Source: Desulfobulbaceae bacterium UBA5628
GTDB taxonomy: Bacteria > Desulfobacterota > Desulfobulbia > Desulfobulbales > Desulfurivibrionaceae
Length of the DNA stretch: 6,022 bases
Assembly: GCA_002421565.1 (NCBI GenBank)
Contig: DIKC01000173.1
Coordinates: forward strand, 1 to 6,022
Reading direction: 5' to 3'
Shown: positions 1-5,779 of the stretch, in pieces
Layout of the letters: each line of letters starts with the position of its first letter
Numbering within the stretch: the stretch's first letter is position 1
The notes under the pieces: model-generated
Databases searched by the model: none
What the model saw: the letters and a program-made list of their open reading frames with translations, nothing else
What the model was told of the DNA's origin: nothing
Translations under genes and position numbers: made by a program

Positions 1-353
1 TCACCAATGACGCCTGGTTCGGCCGCTCCCACGCCCCTTACCAGCACCTTTCGATGGCGGTGCTGCGGGCGGTGGAAAATCGCCGCAGCCTGGCCCGGGC
101 GGCCAACACCGGGATCAGCGCCTTCATCCTCCCCAGCGGCCGGATCAGCGCCGCCACCGCCCTGTTCACCCCGGCCCAGCGCACCGCCATTCTGCCCCTG
201 CTCCGGGAGGCCACCTTTTTCAGCCGCTTCGGCCACTGGTTCGCTCCGTCTTGCCTCTTGCTGGTTATTATTGGCGGCGCTATCCACTTGTATGGTATAA
301 TGGCCGGTCGCCAAACAAGCAAAAATGATTCAGCCCAAGGAGCAAAACCATGA
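1..353 (+). CDS. lnt: Apolipoprotein N-acyltransferase, C-terminal part (5' end outside window)
   Basis: The reading frame enters from the left edge (first full codon at base 3) and gives 116 residues to the TGA at 351-353. Lnt is an inner-membrane enzyme that transfers an acyl chain from phospholipid to the N-terminal cysteine of apolipoproteins, the last step of lipoprotein maturation. The segment opens with TNDAWFG, then has [19 protein letters not shown] and a PSGRI motif, which matches the end of the nitrilase-like catalytic domain in E. coli Lnt (NDAWFG, RALELGRPLLRSTNNG). A hydrophobic helix ([18 protein letters not shown]) follows as the expected last membrane segment, then a short polar tail. 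The catalytic Glu-Lys-Cys residues lie upstream and cannot be checked. The stop overlaps the prfB start as ATGA, suggesting cotranscription. The identification is secure for the family; only the start is missing. Confidence 0.93.
   Translation, partial: TNDAWFGRSHAPYQHLSMAVLRAVENRRSLARAANTGISAFILPSGRISAATALFTPAQRTAILPLLREATFFSRFGHWFAPSCLLLVIIGGAIHLYGIMAGRQTSKNDSAQGAKP
271..301 (+). promoter_or_regulatory. Candidate sigma70 promoter (extended -10) for prfB inside lnt
   Basis: A perfect -10 hexamer TATAAT at 296-301 is preceded by TG one base upstream (TGGTATAAT, 293-301), forming an extended -10. The nearest -35-like hexamer is TTGGCG at 271-276, with a long 19-base spacer; extended -10 promoters tolerate a poor -35. 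Initiation near base 308 would leave a leader of about 40 bases before the prfB ATG. The surrounding DNA is GC-rich, so a perfect TATAAT is notable. No transcription data are available here. Confidence 0.55.
337..342 (+). promoter_or_regulatory. Ribosome binding site of prfB
   Basis: AAGGAG lies seven bases before the ATG at 350. This is near-ideal Shine-Dalgarno spacing and fixes the prfB start, which falls upstream of the in-frame TGA and therefore requires frameshifting. Confidence 0.8.
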
Positions 354-1457
354 GCGTCAGCATCGCCCCCGAACTAAAGGATAAAATTCAGGATCTCAAC
401 GCCCGTCTGGCGGCCCTTCGGAGCCATCTTTGACGTAGAGGGCAAGAGCTTCCGCATCCAGGAATTGGAACACCGTTCGGCCGCCCCTGGTTTCTGGGAC
501 GACCCGGACAAGGCCGCCATCGTCCAGAAGGAACAGGGCGCCCTCCAGAACACGGTGGAAGGATTCGCCCGCACCCAGGCGGCCTGGGAAGACGCCGGGG
601 TGCTGCTGGAACTGGCGGTCAGCGAACATGACCGGGAGGCGGAACAGGAAGTGGCCCAGGTGCTGCGCGGCCTGGAGGAGAAGATCGAGGCCCTGGAACT
701 TGAGTGCATGTTCAACAAGGAGCATGACGCCAACAACGCCATCCTCACCATCCACGCCGGGGCCGGCGGCACCGAGGCCCAGGACTGGGTGGAAATCCTC
801 CTCCGGATGTACCTGCGCTGGGCCGAAAGCAAGGGCTTCGGCACCGAAATCGTTGATCTTCAGCCCGGCGACGAGGCCGGGGTCAAAAGCGTCTCGGTGC
901 TGGTCAACGGCCGCTATGCTTACGGCTATCTCCGCTCGGAAATGGGCATCCACCGGATGGTGCGGATTTCCCCCTTTGACGCCAGCGGCCGCCGTCACAC
1001 CTCGTTCGCCTCGGTTTTCATCTTTCCGGAATTGGACGACGACATCGAAATCGACATCGACGACAAGGACCTGCGGATCGACACCTACCGGGCCAGCGGG
1101 GCCGGCGGCCAGCACGTCAACAAGACCAGCTCGGCGATCCGGATCACCCACCTGCCCACCGGGATCGTGGTCCAGTGCCAGAACGAACGCTCCCAGCACC
1201 GCAACAAGGACACGGCCATGAAGATGCTCAAGGCCCAGCTCTACAACCACGAAATGGAAAAACGGGAGGCTGACCAGCAGCACCTCCACGGCGACAAGAA
1301 GGAAATCGCCTGGGGCAGCCAGATCCGCTCCTACGTGATGCAGCCCTACCGGCTGGTCAAGGACCACCGCACCGGCCACGAGTCCGGCAACGTGGACAGC
1401 GTCATGGACGGCAACCTCGACCCCTTTATCAAGGCCTACTTGCTCTGGCGGGGATAA
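350..1457 (+). CDS. prfB: Peptide chain release factor 2, made by programmed +1 frameshift
   Basis: RF2 recognises UGA and UAA in the ribosomal A site and triggers hydrolysis of peptidyl-tRNA. Translation starts at ATG 350, runs 27 codons to CTT (428-430), meets in-frame TGA (431-433), and must slip +1 (skipping T431) to continue at GAC 432 to the TAA at 1455-1457. The joined product is 368 residues, against 365 in E. coli. The RF2 specificity tripeptide SPF is at about residues 207-209 and the peptidyl-transferase motif GGQ at 252-254, within [19 protein letters not shown]; both are within two residues of their E. coli positions. The GGQ glutamine is the usual PrmC methylation target. SPF rather than PxT separates it from RF1. 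The gene overlaps lnt by four bases and is convergent with the next gene. The apparent break at 431 is regulatory and should not be read as a pseudogene. Confidence 0.96.
419..434 (+). promoter_or_regulatory. Programmed +1 frameshift site of prfB (autoregulation)
   Basis: The sequence CGGAGCCATCTTTGAC has the arrangement known from E. coli prfB: an internal Shine-Dalgarno-like element (GGAG, 420-423), a short spacer, the slippery codon CTT (428-430), then stop TGA followed by C. When RF2 is scarce the TGA is read slowly and the peptidyl-tRNA slips from CUU to UUU, restoring the full-length frame; when RF2 is plentiful, translation ends after 27 codons. The SD-like element here is GGAG rather than the AGGGGG of E. 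coli, but sits in the equivalent place. Basis: the sequence is direct, the mechanism is established knowledge for prfB. Confidence 0.93.
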
Positions 1458-1489
1458 ACGCCGCTACCGGGGCAGGTGGCGGAACAGGA

Positions 1490-2944
1490 TCACTCCCCGC
1501 CGGTATGCTCGTCCTGATATCGGCGGGCGGTGGCGATGATCCCATCTTCGGCGGCCAGCAGGGCCGCCACGATATCGGGATCAAAGTGTGAGCCTGTCCC
1601 CTCGCGGATAATCTGCATGGCCTTGGGATGCGGAAAGGCGGGCTTGTAAACCCGTTTCGAAATCAGGGCGTCATAGACATCGGCCACCGCCATCAGGCGA
1701 CCGAAAAGGGGAATTACCCGGCCCGAAAGGCCGCGAGGATAGCCGGAACCGTCCCACTTTTCATGATGGGTCAGGGCAATTTCACCGGCATAGCGCAGGA
1801 AGGAGTTCGACCCCAATCGGCGCTCCGCCACCGCCAATGCGTCCGCCCCCAATTGGGCATGGGTTTTCATAATCTCGAATTCCGCCTCGGTGAGTTTGCC
1901 GGGCTTGAGCAGGATTGCATCGGGAATACCCACCTTGCCCACGTCGTGCAGGGGCGCGGATTTAAAAAGCAGGTCGATGTTTTCATCCGCGAGTTCGGCG
2001 CGAAAGGCGGGATGCTCCCTCAGCTGTTCAGCCAAAACGCGGACATAATGCTGGGTGCGGAGAATGTGGGCTCCGGTCTCGTTGTCCCTGGTTTCAGCCA
2101 GCGAGGCGAGGGTCAGGATGGTAACGTCGCGGGTACGCGCCAGCTCTTCGGTACGTTCCCCGATGTGGGTCACCATTTCGTTGGTATACGCCGCGATGAC
2201 CCCGAATTCATCGTTAGTGGCCACCGGCACGCGGGCCTCGTAATGCCCGCTGCTTACCAGATTCATGGCCCCGGTCTGATTGGCCAGAATGCGCTTGAGA
2301 TTGCGGCCGTAGGAATGGATGATATTCAGGGTATGGGCCAGGGCAACCACGAACACGAAGAGGAATTCCTTAATAATCGCGGCGTGGGCGTCCTCGAAAG
2401 AAACGTCCCGACCGGTCGTGGCCAACCAGTCCAAGTCCTTGATTACCAGCAGGAAAAAGACCAGGATCAAGAGCAGGATAGAAACGGCGGCAACCAGCGT
2501 TACCTTGCGCACCATGGAAAAAGGCCGGTCGCCCAAGGCAAACCGGTCATGACCCGCCTCAACCAGGACTGCGACCCGCATTTCCTCGGCCAGGGCCAAA
2601 TCCACGGCGGCAAAAAAACCAAGCCCCCAAATTCCCACCATTACCTTCAAGCCGCTTACCAGAGGAAAGCCGTGCGCGAAGCGATGGTAGAGCATCAACC
2701 CCAGGGCGGTTGCCGTAAAGAGCAAGAGTTCAAGCCAAAAGGCCCTGCCGACCCGGCGCTCCAGGGGCCGGGCCATGACCATACCGGTATGGAAAGCGGT
2801 ACGCAGCAGGAATTGCAAGGCCACCGCCAGAACCACCGGCAGGATCACCTGCCAGGGTTGCAAGCTCTCAAGAAAGGGGCAGACCTGAATCCCGTAAACC
2901 GGAATGATGATCATGGTTCCGAGGTAATGCAAAACGGTTCGCAT
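1490..2944 (-). CDS. Membrane HAMP/HD-GYP protein, predicted cyclic-di-GMP phosphodiesterase
   Basis: This 484-residue protein is predicted to hydrolyse cyclic-di-GMP in response to a membrane-sensed signal. The N-terminal half is hydrophobic, with likely membrane segments near 11-27 (weak), 33-49, 69-86, 99-117, 148-168 and 192-208; no periplasmic sensor domain is obvious. A HAMP-type linker follows at about 211-264 (SSGHYEARVPV, NDEFG, YTNEMV). The HD-GYP domain spans about 270-470 and looks intact: E284 and D287, TGAH 290-293, R296, the HDVGK metal motif 333-337, T361-H362, HHEKWDGSGYP 393-403, DVYDAL 422-427 and HFDP 453-456. No GGDEF or EAL motif is present. The start is supported by GGGGGGA four bases upstream, slightly close; Met11 is a weaker alternative. 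It is transcribed toward prfB and away from the Fe-S gene. The family is firm; the signal and actual cyclic-di-GMP activity are inferred. Confidence 0.9.
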   Translation of the reverse strand: MRTVLHYLGTMIIIPVYGIQVCPFLESLQPWQVILPVVLAVALQFLLRTAFHTGMVMARPLERRVGRAFWLELLLFTATALGLMLYHRFAHGFPLVSGLKVMVGIWGLGFFAAVDLALAEEMRVAVLVEAGHDRFALGDRPFSMVRKVTLVAAVSILLLILVFFLLVIKDLDWLATTGRDVSFEDAHAAIIKEFLFVFVVALAHTLNIIHSYGRNLKRILANQTGAMNLVSSGHYEARVPVATNDEFGVIAAYTNEMVTHIGERTEELARTRDVTILTLASLAETRDNETGAHILRTQHYVRVLAEQLREHPAFRAELADENIDLLFKSAPLHDVGKVGIPDAILLKPGKLTEAEFEIMKTHAQLGADALAVAERRLGSNSFLRYAGEIALTHHEKWDGSGYPRGLSGRVIPLFGRLMAVADVYDALISKRVYKPAFPHPKAMQIIREGTGSHFDPDIVAALLAAEDGIIATARRYQDEHTGGE

Positions 2945-2948
2945 CCGA

Positions 2949-2955
2949 TCCCCCC
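2949..2955 (-). promoter_or_regulatory. Ribosome binding site of the HD-GYP gene
   Basis: On the minus strand GGGGGGA precedes the ATG (2944-2942) with four bases between. The spacing is short but this is the only purine-rich element near the start. Confidence 0.5.
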
Positions 2956-2979
2956 GCAGGTGACATCAAAACAGACGAC

Positions 2980-4290
2980 ATGAATAATCAAGAGAATAGC
3001 ATACGATTATGGGGCAGGCAAGCGCGAGAGCCCATAATGACGGCCGGTTGCGCCAAGTGCGGGGCCTGCGCCACGGTCTGCCCGGTTTTCCTGACCACCG
3101 GCCGGGAAGAGCACACCGGTCGGGGCAAGCTCCACCTCCTGGCCCGGCTGGATCCGGCTACGGCTTCGGCGGTATACGCCGAGATTCTTTCCCGCTGCCT
3201 GTTGTGCGGAGCCTGCGAACGGGTGTGCAGCCGGGGAATCAAAATCAGGGATGAATTGACCGCAGCCCGCGCCCGGCTCAGCCGCCGGGCCGGGGAGCAC
3301 CAACTGCTGCGGGCCGCCACCCGGCAAGCCTTGGCCCATCCCCAACTACTCAAACTCCTGGCCCGCTTCAGCGGCCTCCTGGAAATGCTGCCGCCGGCCA
3401 GCGGCCTTCGCCTCCGCCTGGGTCTGCCGCCGACGACTGCCGGGGAGCAGCGCGATTGCCTCCCTTGCCCCACAAGCAAACAACCGGCACCTGCCGCCGC
3501 GCCTTCAGCCCGGCACCTCGAAAACCCAAGCAGCGACACGAGCATCGCCTTTTTTCCCGGTTGTTATGCTGCTTACCTGGAAACCGGGATCGACGCCGCC
3601 ATCCGCTCCCTGCTGGATAAGGCGGGGCTCCCCGCCCCCCGACCGCCCGTAAACTGGAACTGCTGCGGCCTGGCGGCCCACAGCGCCGGACAGCTCGACC
3701 AGGCCAAGGAACTGGCCCGGAAGAACATCACCGCCTTTGCCGTCACCAGCGGCCCGATCCTGGTCGCCTGCGCCTCCTGTACCGCCCATCTAAGCCACTA
3801 TCCGGAACTGCTGGCCGACGACCCGGCCTGGCGCCAACCGGCCCAGGCATTCGCGGCCAGGCTCAGCGATTTTTCCGTCTTTCTGGAACATGCCCTGAGT
3901 ACCGGCACCGCCGCCCTCGACTTTACCCCATCCAGCGGGAAACCGCAGCCGGTAACGTATCACGACCCCTGCCACCTCCGTTTCGATCTCAAACTCACCC
4001 AGGAACCGCGCCGCCTCCTGGCCCGCGCCCCGCTCCTCGAACCGCGGGAACTGCCCCACGGCCCCCAGTGCTGCGGCCACGGCGGCCTTTTTCATCTCGC
4101 CCACCCCGACCTGGCCGACCGCATCCTGAACCGCTTAACCACCGATTTTCAGGCCACCGAGGCCGAAACAGTCACCACCGGCTGCAGCGGCTGCCTCCTC
4201 CACTGGCAGCAGGCCCGTCTTACCGGCCAACACCAGGCCACGGTCATTCATATCGCCCAACTCCTTGACCTGCACGCAAAATCAAGATAA
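2980..4290 (+). CDS. GlcF-like (Fe-S)-binding oxidoreductase subunit with two CCG domains
   Basis: This 436-residue soluble protein is predicted to carry electrons between a flavin dehydrogenase and the respiratory chain, like GlcF of glycolate oxidase, LutA or HdrB/D-type proteins. Two 4Fe-4S motifs are complete: C24, C27, C30, C34 (CAKCGACATVCP) and C73, C76, C79, C83 (CLLCGACERVCS, with Ser where Pro is usual). Two CCG domains follow: C195, C228-C229-G, C264/C267, and C331, C364-C365-G, C402/C405, with spacings in the normal family range. A Pro/Ala-rich linker at about 149-185 holds an extra CLPC (160-163). Length is close to E. coli GlcF (407). No FAD-linked GlcD-type partner is in the window, so the substrate (glycolate, lactate or another hydroxy acid) is unknown. 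The start is uncertain: ATG 2980 has no well-placed SD, while ATG 3037 (Met20) has GAGAG six bases upstream and keeps all cysteines. Cysteine motifs make the family secure. Confidence 0.85.
   Translation: MNNQENSIRLWGRQAREPIMTAGCAKCGACATVCPVFLTTGREEHTGRGKLHLLARLDPATASAVYAEILSRCLLCGACERVCSRGIKIRDELTAARARLSRRAGEHQLLRAATRQALAHPQLLKLLARFSGLLEMLPPASGLRLRLGLPPTTAGEQRDCLPCPTSKQPAPAAAPSARHLENPSSDTSIAFFPGCYAAYLETGIDAAIRSLLDKAGLPAPRPPVNWNCCGLAAHSAGQLDQAKELARKNITAFAVTSGPILVACASCTAHLSHYPELLADDPAWRQPAQAFAARLSDFSVFLEHALSTGTAALDFTPSSGKPQPVTYHDPCHLRFDLKLTQEPRRLLARAPLLEPRELPHGPQCCGHGGLFHLAHPDLADRILNRLTTDFQATEAETVTTGCSGCLLHWQQARLTGQHQATVIHIAQLLDLHAKSR
2993..3021 (-). promoter_or_regulatory. Candidate sigma70 promoter for the HD-GYP gene
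   Basis: On the minus strand TTGCCT (3021-3016) and TATTCT (2998-2993) are separated by exactly 17 bases, each matching four of six consensus positions. The -10 is preceded by TGC, making an extended -10. Initiation near 2986 would give a leader of about 40 bases to the HD-GYP start. The element lies inside the first codons of the divergent Fe-S gene if that gene starts at 2980, but in intergenic DNA if it starts at 3037. Confidence 0.5.
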
Positions 4291-4293
4291 CCT
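4265..4293 (+). promoter_or_regulatory. Weak candidate promoter for the DUF1538/PII operon
   Basis: TTGACC (4265-4270) and TAACCT (4288-4293) are spaced by 17 bases at the very end of the Fe-S gene, about 60 bases before the first DUF1538 start. The -35 is good (five of six) but the -10 matches only three positions. The trio could equally be read through from the Fe-S gene, which is on the same strand 65 bases upstream. Confidence 0.22.
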
Positions 4294-4355
4294 GGCAATT
4301 ACTTAACTGACCGCAACAGGCGGCTCGCGCCAAATAACTTTCACCAGCCCAGGTC

Positions 4356-5048
4356 ATGCACGACATCAAGGAAACCATCCGGGAGGTACTGCTGGCGGTG
4401 CTGCCGATCACCACCGTGGTGGTGATCCTCCAGCTCGCCCTCCTCCGCCTGCCGGGTGAGATTTTCCTCCAATTTTTAATCGGCCTGGGAATGGTTACCG
4501 TTGGCCTGATCCTCTTTCTGATCGGGGTTCAGGTGGGCCTGCTCCCCCTGGGAGAACTGATCGGGGCCGCCCTGCCTCGCACCGGCAAGGCCTGGCTGGT
4601 GGTCTTCTTCGGCTTTATCCTCGGTTTTGCCGCCACCGTTGCCGAACCCGACGTGCGGGTGCTGGCGATGCAGGTCGATCTGGTTTCAGCGAGTGACATC
4701 TCCCGCCATCTGCTGGTCAACACCGTGGCCCTGGGGGTGGGAATCTTTGTCGGGCTGGCAATGCTGCGAATCATCCTTGATGTCCCCATCACCTACCTGC
4801 TTATGGCCGGCTACGGCCTGGTTTTTCTCCTGGCCGCCTTTACCCCGGCCCATTACCTGCCGATCTCCTTTGACGCCGGCGGGGTGACCACCGGCCCGAT
4901 GACCGTGCCCTTCATCCTTGCCCTGGGGGTGGGGGTGGCCTCGGTGCTGCGCGGCAAGACCGCCTCCACCGACGGCTTCGGCCTGGTGGCCCTGGCCTCC
5001 ATCGGGCCGATCCTGGCGGTGATGCTGTTGGGGATAGTTTACCGATGA
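4356..5048 (+). CDS. DUF1538 family membrane protein, first half-transporter of a tandem pair
   Basis: This 230-residue protein is almost entirely hydrophobic. I place about seven membrane helices at 11-30, 38-60, 79-97, 119-140, 144-162, 181-198 and 207-229. Conserved polar motifs sit at or in the helices: GVQVG 57-61, AEPDVR 96-101, FDAGGVTTGPMTV 172-184, and a C-terminal IGPIL. The next gene repeats the same motifs in order, so the two are paralogues. I recognise the family as DUF1538, which as I recall also occurs as fused double-length proteins. Lys/Arg counts (7 on the N-terminal side, 4 on the other) favour a cytoplasmic N-terminus. ATG 4356 is the only start after the in-frame TAA at 4335; the SD is poor (AGG two bases upstream), so initiation may be weak or use read-through ribosomes. 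Its stop overlaps the next start (ATGA). A transporter role is inferred from the fold and the PII-like neighbour; the substrate is unknown. Confidence 0.85.
   Translation: MHDIKETIREVLLAVLPITTVVVILQLALLRLPGEIFLQFLIGLGMVTVGLILFLIGVQVGLLPLGELIGAALPRTGKAWLVVFFGFILGFAATVAEPDVRVLAMQVDLVSASDISRHLLVNTVALGVGIFVGLAMLRIILDVPITYLLMAGYGLVFLLAAFTPAHYLPISFDAGGVTTGPMTVPFILALGVGVASVLRGKTASTDGFGLVALASIGPILAVMLLGIVYR
5030..5034 (+). promoter_or_regulatory. Ribosome binding site of the second DUF1538 gene
   Basis: GGGGA lies ten bases before ATG 5045, inside the end of the preceding gene. Together with the ATGA overlap this fits translational coupling. Confidence 0.45.
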
Positions 5049-5779
5049 ACCTCAGAATCTTCAGCGGCTTTGGCGAAATCCTGCTCGAGGTGGCCCTCGC
5101 CCTCGCTCCCCTGCTCCTCTTTTTCTTTTTCTTTCAGGCGATCTTCCTCCGCCTGCCCGGCGCCAAGGTGCTGGAAATCCTCAAAGGAATGGCCCTCACC
5201 TTTGTCGGCCTGGCTCTTTTTCTCCAAGGGGTGCAGGTAGGTTTTTTCCCGGCCGGCGAGGCCCTGGGCCGGGCCTTGGGGGCCATGTCCCATCCCTGGC
5301 TGCTGATCCCGATCGGCTTTGTCCTCGGCTTTGTCGCCACCTTTGCCGAACCGGCGGTGCGGATTCTCAATCTGGAAGTGGAAAAGGTGTCGAGCGGCTA
5401 CATCCCCAGCCAAGTCATGCTCTACACCCTTTCCCTGGGAGTGGCGGTGGCCCTCGCCCTGGCCATGACCCGGCTGCTGCTGGGCATTCCCCTGGCCTGG
5501 TTTATTGTGCCCGGCTATCTCGCGGCCCTGCTCCTGATCCGCTTCTCGAGCCGCACCTTCACCGCCATTGCCTTTGATTCCGGCGGGGTGGCCACCGGCC
5601 CGATGACCGTCACCTTCATCATGGCCATCGCCCTGGGGGCGGCCTCGGTGCTGGAAGGGCGCGATCCCCTCCTGGACGGCTTCGGAATGATCGCCCTGGT
5701 GGCCCTGGCTCCCATCCTGTCGGTGCTGATCCTGGGCCTGCTCTACGCCCGTAGCGAGAAAAAAGGAAATTCGCGATGA
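5045..5779 (+). CDS. DUF1538 family membrane protein, second half-transporter of the tandem pair
   Basis: This 244-residue membrane protein is paralogous to the one encoded just upstream. Predicted helices are near 13-35 (with a five-Phe run), 48-68, 84-103, 123-146, 147-165, 185-203 and 211-234. The shared motifs recur at matching places: GVQVG 62-66, AEPAVR 101-106, FDSGGVATGPMTV 177-189, and APIL near the C-terminus. Unlike its partner it ends in a basic tail (ARSEKKGNSR), and Lys/Arg counts are about 4 on the N-terminal side against 11 on the other, which predicts an outside N-terminus and a cytoplasmic C-terminus. With an odd helix number, that is opposite to its partner. The start overlaps the upstream stop and its own stop overlaps the next start, both by four bases, so roughly equal synthesis of all three products is expected. 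A pairwise complex with the first protein is likely but inferred; no function is known to me. Confidence 0.86.
   Translation: MNLRIFSGFGEILLEVALALAPLLLFFFFFQAIFLRLPGAKVLEILKGMALTFVGLALFLQGVQVGFFPAGEALGRALGAMSHPWLLIPIGFVLGFVATFAEPAVRILNLEVEKVSSGYIPSQVMLYTLSLGVAVALALAMTRLLLGIPLAWFIVPGYLAALLLIRFSSRTFTAIAFDSGGVATGPMTVTFIMAIALGAASVLEGRDPLLDGFGMIALVALAPILSVLILGLLYARSEKKGNSR
5763..5768 (+). promoter_or_regulatory. Ribosome binding site of the PII-like gene
   Basis: AAGGAA sits seven bases before ATG 5776, within the last codons of the second DUF1538 gene. It is the best-placed ribosome site in the trio, so the regulator may be made at least as well as the membrane proteins. Confidence 0.65.

Noticed and set aside
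431..433. In-frame TGA suggesting that prfB is a frameshifted pseudogene
   Set aside because: The CTT-TGA-C context with an SD-like element upstream is the known programmed frameshift of prfB, and all RF2 motifs downstream are intact.
396..1379. 327-codon open frame on the minus strand opposite prfB
   Set aside because: It mirrors the prfB coding frame, is repetitive in Val/Asp/Gly, and has no family features; RF2 is certain on the other strand.
1456..1484. Possible terminator hairpin between prfB and the HD-GYP gene (CGCCGC 1459-1464 with GTGGCG 1476-1481)
   Set aside because: The stem is only six pairs with one G-U and a long loop, and there is no T-tract on the plus strand; on the minus strand only TTTAT follows. 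It is too weak to call.
1628..2983. 451-codon open frame on the plus strand opposite the HD-GYP gene
   Set aside because: It is exactly antisense to a gene with complete HD-GYP motifs, gives a Gln/Gly-rich low-complexity product, and shows no recognisable domain. Long antisense frames are common in GC-rich DNA.
3000..3012. Plus-strand -10-like TACGAT/GATTAT as promoter for the Fe-S gene
   Set aside because: No acceptable -35 hexamer lies 16-18 bases upstream and there is no extended -10, so it is not supported even though a promoter must exist nearby.
4319..4331. Small hairpin GGCG-GCTCG-CGCC in the gap before the first DUF1538 gene
   Set aside because: A four-pair stem without a T-tract is expected by chance in GC-rich sequence; it is neither a convincing terminator nor a riboswitch.
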